Shown here: one piece after another, positions 26,737 through 35,156 of the stretch | Layout: every line of letters starts with the position of its first letter | Numbering within the stretch: the stretch's first letter is position 1 | Origin: JBMOLL01 sp049325415 | GTDB taxonomy: Bacteria > Bacteroidota > Bacteroidia > Bacteroidales > GCA-2748055 | Direction: 5' to 3' | DNA: 64,000 bases | Assembly: GCA_049325415.1 (NCBI GenBank) | Contig: JBMOLL010000069.1 | Span: 6,576 to 70,575, forward strand | The notes under the pieces: generated by a model | Told to the model about the DNA's origin: nothing | What the model saw: the letters and a program-made list of their open reading frames with translations, nothing else | Databases searched by the model: none | Position numbers and translations under genes: made by a program

Positions 26737-28029
26737 TTAACTGAATCTAAGCCAGTTCAGACATATTCTGCCCTTTGAAGGAGTAATCCTGATGATGTGC
26801 CTACCCTCCGAGAGTGTCAATTCGAGCCCCACTGTATTCCATATATAATCCTGACCGGTATTTTCAAGATTTAGAACTGTTTCCTGAATACCATCGATCT
26901 CTATTTCGATTTCCGAATCAATAAAAGTTGCATAACGAAACTCAAGGGAATATACTTTGCTTTTTTCTGCCCGAAGTCTGTATTCCACCCATTGCTGCGG
27001 CAGAAAATTATAAAGTTCAAGCGATTCGTTAGGGGCTTCTGATGTGACCCTAACTCTGGGACCGCTTACCCATGTACCATTGAGACTCTCCGAAATACTT
27101 ATCGAATTATAATGTTCAGCCTCAATAATTTGTTGCTCAGCATAATAAATACTGGTATCAAGAGAAGACATCCCGACAAATATCTTCCCCAGGTCAGTTA
27201 AGGTTCCCTGGGAAGTTGCTTTGAGAAGGAACATGTATGGAAAGTTATCTTCACTGCCGCCGCCCCTTGGAATGAACCAGGCATACCTGAAAATATCAGG
27301 ATCGCTCTCCAGGTAGTTGATCATATCTGACATAAATTGCTGCTGCCCTTCCGCTGTAAACGAATTTTCATTTAATCCATCCCAGGCACAAAATTCCGTA
27401 AGCCAGATCGGTTTACCATATTTTTTAAACTTTTCCAGAAAGGACACGACAGAATACACACCTGGCATGTAACAATGGACCGCAATTCCCTCAACATCTT
27501 CAAGAGGAACAAGGGAGAAAAATTCATCCAGCCATACTATTGGATCCGAATATCCAGGGAGATTACCATAATTCAAGGCAGGAGAGATCATTTTTAATCC
27601 AAGCTCATTGGCCAGGCCTTTTACTTTCACCCATTCCATGGCAGCCTGGGAGGGAGTCATGTCGGACTGACTTGTCATATTAGGTTCATTGAATCCCAAC
27701 AGGTACCTGCAATCTGGATGAGAGGAAATATACTCTCTTAATGCAGCTTCATTAATGCTGTTCCAGGCCATCGGGCAATAGTCCATTTTTAGACTGTCAA
27801 CAGCCGTATCATGTAGAGGACTAAAAGATGGCGCCCAGTTATACGACCATGATACTCCCTTACCCAGAACTTTGATATCGACTGCATTCTGAAAATTGAA
27901 AGAAACTCCCCTTTTTACACTGCGTCCCTGGGTGAACGGTCCCTCAGGCACTAGGGGCTCCGTTCCCCGGGGATCGCAGGAAAAGGAAAAAAAAAGTAAT
28001 ACGGGTATCAGGCAGGCAAACGGATTCAT
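26737..28029 (-). CDS. GH128-like endo-beta-1,3-glucanase lipoprotein with C-terminal CBM6-like domain
   Basis: 430 residues. The signal ends in FSFSC, giving a lipidated Cys18. The catalytic part (about 35-280) matches the Asl1-like/GH128 family: KRGVSFNFQN, GKGVSWSYNWAPS, DYCPMAWN, the acid/base Glu in LLGFNEPN, AVHCYMPGVYS and the nucleophile Glu in WLTEFCAWDG. GH128 enzymes cleave beta-1,3-glucan. The last approx. 125 residues (IIEAEHYNS to LNWLRFS) have the pattern of a family 6/35 carbohydrate-binding module. It lies 10 bp downstream of the GH16 gene, so the two lipoproteins are made together. Confidence 0.85.
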   Translation of the reverse strand: MNPFACLIPVLLFFSFSCDPRGTEPLVPEGPFTQGRSVKRGVSFNFQNAVDIKVLGKGVSWSYNWAPSFSPLHDTAVDSLKMDYCPMAWNSINEAALREYISSHPDCRYLLGFNEPNMTSQSDMTPSQAAMEWVKVKGLANELGLKMISPALNYGNLPGYSDPIVWLDEFFSLVPLEDVEGIAVHCYMPGVYSVVSFLEKFKKYGKPIWLTEFCAWDGLNENSFTAEGQQQFMSDMINYLESDPDIFRYAWFIPRGGGSEDNFPYMFLLKATSQGTLTDLGKIFVGMSSLDTSIYYAEQQIIEAEHYNSISISESLNGTWVSGPRVRVTSEAPNESLELYNFLPQQWVEYRLRAEKSKVYSLEFRYATFIDSEIEIEIDGIQETVLNLENTGQDYIWNTVGLELTLSEGRHIIRITPSKGRICLNWLRFS

Positions 28030-28039
28030 TTAAAAGGAG

Positions 28040-29083
28040 TTATTTATACTGATACACCCTGATATAATCAATCTGGTAAAGAACCGGGTTGTCAAACATT
28101 GTATCATCGATGGTACCACCCCAATTGCCTCCGATAGCCAGATTAATAATGAAAAAGAAAGGTGTGTTAAAAGGCCAGTCTTTGGAATCCTGAAGCTGAG
28201 CTGTTTCCCCAAATGTGGCTGTTTCGACCCCGTCAACATAGAAATGCATTCGATCATAGCCCTGAAATTCATTTTCGATCCACTCCAGAGTGATTACATG
28301 GAAGTCATCCGCAGCATTCACCTCCAGGGTCTGTGTAGCACTGAAATTTTTACCGTTCATACCGTTCTTATTCAAAGTATGAAGAGCACAGTGGATGTTT
28401 TTCGGTTCTTTTCCTACATGCTCCATGATGTCAATCTCCCCACACCCTGGCCAACTACCCACTTTTCCCAGCATCCAGAATGCCGGCCAGGTACCTGCAC
28501 CTTTGGGAAGCCTAAGCCGCGCCTCGATTTTTCCATAAGCAAATTCCTGTTTGTTTAGCGATTTGATACGTGCCGAGGTGTAGCTGCTTCCGCTATAAGA
28601 TTCCTTTCTTGCTTCAATGACAAGCATCCCGTTTTCAACCCTGATATTCTCAGACCGGCTGGTATAATACTCCTTCTCATTATTGCCCCAGCCCCAAGAC
28701 CCGGTTCCTGTTTCGTAGGTCCAGTTATCAGTGTTCAGACTTGAACCATCAAATTCATCTGACCAGACGAGTTCATATTCTCTCTCCGGAACAGTCACCA
28801 CACACGAATCCACCAACTCCCCGAGAGTGGCCTTAATGATTGCAGTTCCCGGGGCAAGAGCTGTTATCGTACCAAAGAATACAGATACCACTTTATCATT
28901 ATCGGATGACCAAACAACCGCTTCTCCTGTATTGGGAGCTTTTGTGACCTTGATGATATCTTTACTACCCACTTCAAGGATCAATTCATCTTTATCAAGT
29001 TCCAGATCTACAGACTCATTTCTGTCGCAGGCTTCCGGTAATTGCAAAATGAGAAACAGAAATAAAAAAAAGTACACTCTCAT
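28040..29083 (-). CDS. GH16 laminarinase lipoprotein with N-terminal Big_2 domain
   Basis: 347 residues. The signal ends near LPEAC (Cys19), an acceptable lipobox. A bacterial Ig-like (Big_2) domain follows (about 28-100). The GH16 domain starts at YELVWSDEFDGSSL (about 103) and carries the catalytic motif GEIDIMEHVG, with nucleophile and acid/base Glu in the EIDIME form that marks the laminarinase-type GH16_3 subfamily. WPAFWMLG, NIHCALHT and the final IDYIRVYQY strand are also typical. It would cut beta-1,3- or mixed-link glucans at the cell surface. Start and reading frame are supported by the ATG and signal. Confidence 0.93.
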   Translation of the reverse strand: MRVYFFLFLFLILQLPEACDRNESVDLELDKDELILEVGSKDIIKVTKAPNTGEAVVWSSDNDKVVSVFFGTITALAPGTAIIKATLGELVDSCVVTVPEREYELVWSDEFDGSSLNTDNWTYETGTGSWGWGNNEKEYYTSRSENIRVENGMLVIEARKESYSGSSYTSARIKSLNKQEFAYGKIEARLRLPKGAGTWPAFWMLGKVGSWPGCGEIDIMEHVGKEPKNIHCALHTLNKNGMNGKNFSATQTLEVNAADDFHVITLEWIENEFQGYDRMHFYVDGVETATFGETAQLQDSKDWPFNTPFFFIINLAIGGNWGGTIDDTMFDNPVLYQIDYIRVYQYK

Positions 29084-29140
29084 AACATGAATTTAAATTA
29101 TTGAGGAGCAAAAAGCTCCTCAATAATTGTTTAACCAAAA

Positions 29141-30088
29141 CTATTTCGACGCCTTTTTATAAAAGAACACAGCATCCATATCAAGGGTGATGCCCGCAGC
29201 ACCTCCCGCAAGGAACTCAACAATATTCAGGTTGTCTGAAAATGCTTTGTTATAGAATAATCCAAGGGAATTAAGGTAACTGACAGGTATTTCGATCTCC
29301 TGCCATTCATTATCCCTTACAAAATCCCTGTAGGGTGCCACACCTTCAATAGGAACATTTCCTATGCACACGGCAGCAGAGGTGGATTTATCTGTGAATT
29401 TGAACAGATAGCCTGAAACCAGTTGTGAACTTTTCAAAGCAACATGAAATACATAATCATCAGGATTGTCATACATATCTGTCATATCTATCGTTCCATA
29501 ACCGGTACCCAGGTTCCAGCCAGCGCCTGACCAGCCAACAATAGAAACAATAAGGCTCACCCAGCCTTCGTTCTGCCCGTAAAAGTTCGTTCCAACCGGT
29601 GTACCGGCAACAAAGGTATTCTCCCAAACCCAGAGGTTCTTTATATCCTCATCGGGCCGGAAATCGTTGTCTACTTTATCCTTGATAAATTCATAGGAGA
29701 TTTCATCCATCTGAATAACATGATAATTTGTTCCCTTGAGTGATTCCGGCAGGTTGTTCGGATCGATCTGTTTTGCAGTAACGGTAACCTCGCAACTGGC
29801 AGTAAATGCACCGCATGTGGCGGCAATGGTGGTTGTTCCGATTTTAATCCCGGTTACCACACCATTATTCACGACTGCGACGGTAGGATCAGAAGAACTC
29901 CACAGGATATCACCTTCAGCACCTGAAGGTTCAAGGGTTGCCAACAGTGTAACTGCAGATTCCATTGGCAACTCGAGGGTTACCTGATCAAGACTGATCC
30001 CCGTAACCTCAATGATCTTTTCATCACAGCCAGAGAATAAAAGTACAACAAGGCTGATTAATACAGAATAAAACGCTGTTCGTCTCAT
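29141..30088 (-). CDS. Surface glycan-binding lipoprotein (SusE-position) with Big_2 domain
   Basis: 315 residues, lipobox FSGC (Cys21). A Big_2 domain (about 25-105; GISLDQVTLELPMESAVTLLATLEPSGA) is followed by a beta-rich domain with aromatic residues (NLWVWENTFVAGTPVGTNFY, GAGWNLGTGYGTIDMTDMYD) that looks like a carbohydrate-binding module. The C-terminal part resembles in wording the binding modules repeated in the T9SS protein at 35157-37649 (YLNSLGL, LDMDAVFFYKK versus IYLDNLYFWK). Position right after SusD is the usual place for a SusE/SGBP-B-like protein that captures the glycan at the cell surface. Confidence 0.8.
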   Translation of the reverse strand: MRRTAFYSVLISLVVLLFSGCDEKIIEVTGISLDQVTLELPMESAVTLLATLEPSGAEGDILWSSSDPTVAVVNNGVVTGIKIGTTTIAATCGAFTASCEVTVTAKQIDPNNLPESLKGTNYHVIQMDEISYEFIKDKVDNDFRPDEDIKNLWVWENTFVAGTPVGTNFYGQNEGWVSLIVSIVGWSGAGWNLGTGYGTIDMTDMYDNPDDYVFHVALKSSQLVSGYLFKFTDKSTSAAVCIGNVPIEGVAPYRDFVRDNEWQEIEIPVSYLNSLGLFYNKAFSDNLNIVEFLAGGAAGITLDMDAVFFYKKASK

Positions 30089-30118
30089 TTTTTGGAAGTT
30101 TTTAGTGAATATTATTAT

Positions 30119-31702
30119 TTAGTATTGAGGATTCTGATTCATTGGATTTAATTCAATTTCTTTACTGGGTATTGGAAGAAGTTCGTGTTTACCGGCAACA
30201 AACTCCGCCATATGACTTTGGACTTCAGCCGATTCGCCAGCCTTGTAGTTATCCATGACTTCTTTGGCAATGCCCCAGCGACAGAGATCATACCAGCGGT
30301 GCCCTTCCATGGCCAGTTCCACTCTTCTTTCGTGTCTCACGGCAATGATCAGGTCATCTTTCGTATCCGTATATCCATTGTAGTCAGGAAACTCTGGTAA
30401 AATTGCTGCATTTCCGTTCCTTGCTCTGTATCTTACTTCTTCCAGCGCATATTTTGCTCTGCCCAGGTTTCCGGTTTCACAGCAAGCCTCGGCATACATG
30501 AGCAAAACATCGGCATACCTGATCTCTTTGCGGTTGATGGGTCCTCTGGAAGGGTGGGATAATTCGATTGCTGATCCGTTCTCATCATAATATCCGGTTT
30601 TTCTATTCAGATACCTGCAGCCCAAATAAATCTCCTGTTCGGGATTATCTATCTGTGAATCGGTCGGATTAAGAATAGTGGCGTCCCTCCTGGGATCATT
30701 ATTTTCGTATTCATCATACAGATTTTGAGTAGGTTTGTCGAAACCCCAGCCCCCACCTAGTTTTGAAGACCGGGAGCGGGTCAGAATTATACTAAAGGTA
30801 CCCCGTGTGTAGCCATTACCTCCCTCTCCGCTAGAACCACCATAATCACCGGTCGGATCGTCAACATACTGAATCTCAAAAACAGATTCACTGCCATTCT
30901 CTCCCTCCAGGGTAAAATTGTCGAAATAGTCTGCAACAAGCTCGTATTCATGAGAAAGCATAATGCTGTCGCCCCATCGCTCTGCCTCACTGAAATTATG
31001 GATATACAGATTTGCTTTCAATAACATGGCCTGTGCTGCACCTTTTGTTGCCCTGCCAAGATCTTCCGCGGGATATGCACTTTTCAGCCATAGCATGTCA
31101 TTTGCATCCTCCAGATCAGAAATGATCAGGGAATAAATATCATCTGTCGTAGCTCTTGGTTGTTGCCAGTCATTCGATGACTCAATGACGAAGTCCACCA
31201 ACGGGACCCCACCAAATACCCGGACCAGATTAAAGTAGTACATAGCTCGCAGAAACTTCAATTCACCGATCAGTCTGGTTTGGACTGCGGCAGACATTTC
31301 TCCATCCGGACTCATTTTGGGAATTTCCCGAAGTCCAAGATTGCACCTTCCAATACCCTGATATTGAGCACGGTAATAATCAAGCAATAGTCCGTTATTT
31401 GCAATAGTCTTGAAGTTTTCCAGGTCATAGGCATCAGCCATATCGCTTATATTCTGTCCTCCCTTCAGAGCATCATCCGACATTACATCCCCAATAAAAA
31501 AATAGCTGAAATAGGTATAGTTGTACTCCCAGGTCAAGGGTACATAGGCTGCGTTGGTGGCATATATGGCCGTGCTTCCCGTTGAAAAGTAGTCTTCCAG
31601 TCCGGTGACTGCCGGTGAAGGTTCGGTCAACCAAGAATCACATGAATTCATAAAAAGGGTGGTAACCGTCAGTAAAAGAATTATGGTAAATTTTGTTCTC
31701 AT
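30119..31702 (-). CDS. susD: SusD/RagB family nutrient-binding outer-membrane lipoprotein
   Basis: 527 residues from the ATG at 31702, which gives a proper lipoprotein signal (MRTKFTIILLLTVTTLFMNSC, split here as a signal ending in NSC). The longer open frame overlapping the SusC gene is not needed. The TPR-like helices (ELKFLRAMYYFNLVRVFGGVPLVDF, ATKGAAQAMLLKANLYI) and the C-terminal RagB/SusD region (IRYADVLLMYAEACCETG, HERRVELAMEGHRWYDLCRWG) are standard. SusD caps the SusC barrel and hands over oligosaccharides. It begins 34 bp after SusC. Confidence 0.96.
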   Translation of the reverse strand: MRTKFTIILLLTVTTLFMNSCDSWLTEPSPAVTGLEDYFSTGSTAIYATNAAYVPLTWEYNYTYFSYFFIGDVMSDDALKGGQNISDMADAYDLENFKTIANNGLLLDYYRAQYQGIGRCNLGLREIPKMSPDGEMSAAVQTRLIGELKFLRAMYYFNLVRVFGGVPLVDFVIESSNDWQQPRATTDDIYSLIISDLEDANDMLWLKSAYPAEDLGRATKGAAQAMLLKANLYIHNFSEAERWGDSIMLSHEYELVADYFDNFTLEGENGSESVFEIQYVDDPTGDYGGSSGEGGNGYTRGTFSIILTRSRSSKLGGGWGFDKPTQNLYDEYENNDPRRDATILNPTDSQIDNPEQEIYLGCRYLNRKTGYYDENGSAIELSHPSRGPINRKEIRYADVLLMYAEACCETGNLGRAKYALEEVRYRARNGNAAILPEFPDYNGYTDTKDDLIIAVRHERRVELAMEGHRWYDLCRWGIAKEVMDNYKAGESAEVQSHMAEFVAGKHELLPIPSKEIELNPMNQNPQY

Positions 31703-31736
31703 TTTCGTAAATATTTCCAATCCACTTTTTATTTGC

Positions 31737-34700
31737 TTAGAAATCAAGGTTAACACCAATACTGATGGTCCGGGCTTGTGGATAGTTTCCATAATCTACC
31801 CCGCTGCCGATCTCCGGATCATATCCGGTATATTTGGTAATTGTGATTACGTTATTACCACTCAGGTAGAACCTGCAACGGCTTACGCCGATCTTTTCAG
31901 TAATGGAAACAGGAAGGGAATAGCCCACCTGAATATTTTTAAGACGCAGATAAGCACCGCTCTCGATAAAACGGGAGGAGGTTTCCCTGTTCATCGGGCT
32001 ACCTGTTGGATTAGGTATTGTACCATCGGTGTTAACCAGTTCAGTCCAGTCAATACCATAGGATTCCATGCTGGTTTTCATCACATCGGTATAGTCGATC
32101 CAGACATCACGCATTGCTGTGCCCAGAGTGGCATCGTTTCCAGCCCCTTCTGTTCTGTGTCTGACAGCATTATAAATTTCATTTCCGTAAACTCCCTGAA
32201 AGAACAGTTTCAGATCAAAGTTCTTATAATCAGCTGAGATGTTCAGACCATAGGTAAGCCATGGAAAAGGATTTCCGAGGTTTGTTTTGTCATAATCATC
32301 AATCTTGCCGTCGGGTATCCCTTCTGGTCCGCTTAGATCGGTATACCGAGCATCGCCGGCATGGGCGCCGATCTCGGTTTCAGAATATGACCATAGGTGG
32401 TCAAGGGCTTCCTGATCAGAAGTATAGACTCCTTCATACTTATATCCCCAGAATGTATACAATGCGAGGCCTTCATCGCACAGGGTACGATCGCCGTAAA
32501 CAGGGCTTCCGCCATTCAGAGCAGTTAATTCATTCTTAATAAAAGAAACGTTACCGCTGATATCATATGAAAAACCGCCCAGGTTGTTCCTGGTTCCCAG
32601 TGAAAGTTCAATACCTTTATTCCTTACGGTCCCGACATTACTCTGAGGATCAAACCTGTTCCCTGCCTGTGCAGGAGCTTTTACAGACAGGAGCATTTCT
32701 TTGGTATCCCTGACAAATCCTTCTACATTTCCTTCAACAAGACCTATTCGGGTTTTGAAGCGATAATCTATTCCCGTATTCAGCTGTTCCGTCGTTTCCC
32801 ATTTTCCCCCCTGATTGGCATATGTTAGAACTGCGGCTCCGTTAACAAGTTCCTGATTCAGCCCAAAGGGATAACCCGTGAATACATTACTTGTCTCAGT
32901 CATATTCGTAACGAAACTGTTGGATGCGATCTTGTCATTTCCTATCTGACCCCAGCCAAAGCGCAACTTCATATATTCAAGTGAATTGATGTTCTTCATC
33001 CACTCCTCATCACTAATGCGCCAGGCAAGAGCAAGAGAGGGAAAATATCCCCATACATTTTCGGGGAATTTACTCGAACCGTCAGCTCTGAAGTTCAATG
33101 TAACCAGATACTTGCTATTATAGGAATAGTGAATCCTGCCCAAGAGGGAGAAAATCCTGGACCTGGCCACGCCATCGCTTGATTCCGTCTTATCTTCAGT
33201 TGTTTTTGACAGGTACCAGTTTGATTCAACCGGATTCAGTATAGAAGCACCGGATCCGCCCATGCCGTAATATTCATACTGCTCTGTTGTTTGTCCAGCC
33301 ATAAAGGAAAAACTATGCCTGTCAATATCCAGAAGATAGGAGGCAATGTTTTCAATAATCATAGTCCGATAATGTTGCATCTCGCTTGACAGGAAGTTTT
33401 TAACTCTCTTGTCGTAGTCGGAATACTCATATTCATCTCCAAAGAATCTGTATCTGTTATTAGCCAGGTCCATATTTACTGCCGAACGAAATTTGAAATT
33501 CTTAATAGGGGATATCTCCATGAAAACATCCCCGACCCAACGTTCCACCGTATTCTCAGGGTGGTTATTTTCTACCATCGAGAAAGGATTGACGACATTC
33601 TTAAAATTGGAAGCAGCCGATATCTGTCCTCCCATATCCTCACCAAGGTTATTAAACGACCCTTCCGGGTAATGGGTGGGATCCCAGGGAGCCATGGCAA
33701 TAGCTGCAGATAAGATCGAGGCTCCGGGACTGGAATTATTATGCATGGCATTCCTTCCTTTTGAATTCACAAAAGAGAGATTTTCTCCAACCCTTAGCCA
33801 TTCGTTAACCTGCATTGAAGAATTGACACGCAGGGTAAGTCTTTCATAACTTGAACCGATGATCGTCCCATCCTGATTAAAATAACTGGTACTGATTACA
33901 TAGTTATTCTTGTTGTCACCACCCGTAAGTGAGAGATAATAATCCTGTACCAGAGCTTTTCTGAAGACTTCATCCTGCCAGTCGGTTTCAACAGAACCGT
34001 AATCCATTCCATAAGGATTGGCTGTAGTTTGCAACAGAGGAAAATAAGGGGATGTTCCCACATTATCCTTCATCCAGGCATTAAAACCCTGCTGTTGATA
34101 CTTGGCAATTGAAGATGCTTTGGGGTTCAACTTTAACAATGTTTCAGCGAATTCATCCCTCTCCATGAGATCAAGTGTTCTCCACCTGTTCTGGATACCG
34201 GCGTACGAATTGAAAGTCACTTTTGCTTTTCCTTCTTTTCCGCTTTTTGTGGTTACAAGAATTACCCCGTTGGCCCCTCTGGAACCGTATATCGCCGTGG
34301 ATGAAGCATCCTTGAGGATCTCCATGCTTTCAATGTCGTTAGGACTTAAGAAGGATATATCTTCGGTTATAATGCCATCGATCACATAAATCGGTGAACT
34401 GTTATTGACCGTACCGATACCCCGGATACGCACCACAGCAGCCTGGCCCGGCTGCCCGCTACTTGCATTCACAGTGACACCAGCCACTTTTCCCTGAAGT
34501 GCCTGATCAAGACTTGACGCCGGTGTTTTCTGCAGGTCTTCTGCCTTGACTGATGAAACAGCTCCCGTAAGATCACTCTTCTTCATTGTGGCATATCCCA
34601 CAGCAACTATTTCCTCCAAGGCATATGCATCCGTTTCAAGCACCAGATCTATGACAGTATTGTTCCCGGTAATTTTTCTCTCCACACTTTTGTATCCTAT

Positions 34701-34922
34701 CATTGATATCACCAGGGTACTGTTTGGCGGAACACTGATCCTGAACTCTCCGTTGATACCGGTAATGGTGCCCCTGGAATTCTCTTTTACAACTACATTT
34801 GCACCGATAAGCGGGAGCTTGTCATCTCCTCCGATTATCTTTCCGGATACAGACCAGGTCTCCTGTGCCAACAGGGGCAGGAAACTAAGAAATGCCAAAA
34901 CAAAGAATAAAAGTTTTTTCAT
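31737..34922 (-). CDS. susC: SusC/RagA family TonB-linked outer-membrane transporter
   Basis: 1,061 residues: a signal peptide (ending PLLAQ), a carboxypeptidase-regulatory-like domain (about 24-100), the SusC-specific TonB box region (EEIVAVGYATMKKSDLTGAV), a plug domain (GKVAGVTVNASSGQPGQ, VIDGII, LKDASSTAIYGSRGANGVIL) and a 22-strand barrel ending in aromatic ISIGVNLDF. It imports oligosaccharides through the outer membrane, powered by TonB/ExbBD. It is the first gene after the terminator at 35111-35141, so the SusC-to-phosphorylase-like genes form one operon of eight. The promoter was not recognised. Confidence 0.97.
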   Translation of the reverse strand: MKKLLFFVLAFLSFLPLLAQETWSVSGKIIGGDDKLPLIGANVVVKENSRGTITGINGEFRISVPPNSTLVISMIGYKSVERKITGNNTVIDLVLETDAYALEEIVAVGYATMKKSDLTGAVSSVKAEDLQKTPASSLDQALQGKVAGVTVNASSGQPGQAAVVRIRGIGTVNNSSPIYVIDGIITEDISFLSPNDIESMEILKDASSTAIYGSRGANGVILVTTKSGKEGKAKVTFNSYAGIQNRWRTLDLMERDEFAETLLKLNPKASSIAKYQQQGFNAWMKDNVGTSPYFPLLQTTANPYGMDYGSVETDWQDEVFRKALVQDYYLSLTGGDNKNNYVISTSYFNQDGTIIGSSYERLTLRVNSSMQVNEWLRVGENLSFVNSKGRNAMHNNSSPGASILSAAIAMAPWDPTHYPEGSFNNLGEDMGGQISAASNFKNVVNPFSMVENNHPENTVERWVGDVFMEISPIKNFKFRSAVNMDLANNRYRFFGDEYEYSDYDKRVKNFLSSEMQHYRTMIIENIASYLLDIDRHSFSFMAGQTTEQYEYYGMGGSGASILNPVESNWYLSKTTEDKTESSDGVARSRIFSLLGRIHYSYNSKYLVTLNFRADGSSKFPENVWGYFPSLALAWRISDEEWMKNINSLEYMKLRFGWGQIGNDKIASNSFVTNMTETSNVFTGYPFGLNQELVNGAAVLTYANQGGKWETTEQLNTGIDYRFKTRIGLVEGNVEGFVRDTKEMLLSVKAPAQAGNRFDPQSNVGTVRNKGIELSLGTRNNLGGFSYDISGNVSFIKNELTALNGGSPVYGDRTLCDEGLALYTFWGYKYEGVYTSDQEALDHLWSYSETEIGAHAGDARYTDLSGPEGIPDGKIDDYDKTNLGNPFPWLTYGLNISADYKNFDLKLFFQGVYGNEIYNAVRHRTEGAGNDATLGTAMRDVWIDYTDVMKTSMESYGIDWTELVNTDGTIPNPTGSPMNRETSSRFIESGAYLRLKNIQVGYSLPVSITEKIGVSRCRFYLSGNNVITITKYTGYDPEIGSGVDYGNYPQARTISIGVNLDF

Positions 34923-35110
34923 GTTTTTTCTTTAACGCATGTCCTGCTCTCCTGGATGGATGAGCCTTTCAAAAAAATCCAGTTCTTCTTTTTATGTCAA
35001 CTGATTGTTTTTACATATGCCGTCAGAAGTGATCCGGACATGATCATTTACTTTCTGAATGAGAAAAAATTCGCGACTGTAATGCAAATTCTCTGATCCA
35101 CGGGTGGAAG

Positions 35111-35141
35111 AATAAAAGCCGGAGTAGGACCGGCTTTTATT
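35111..35141 (-). terminator. Terminator between the T9SS protein gene and susC
   Basis: Perfect 12-bp stem, AATAAAAGCCGG (35111-35122) with CCGGCTTTTATT (35130-35141), loop of 7. The T-rich outer arms could support termination in both directions. It lies 15 bp past the stop of the T9SS protein gene and separates it from susC. Confidence 0.8.
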
Positions 35142-35156
35142 CCATTCACAATAAAC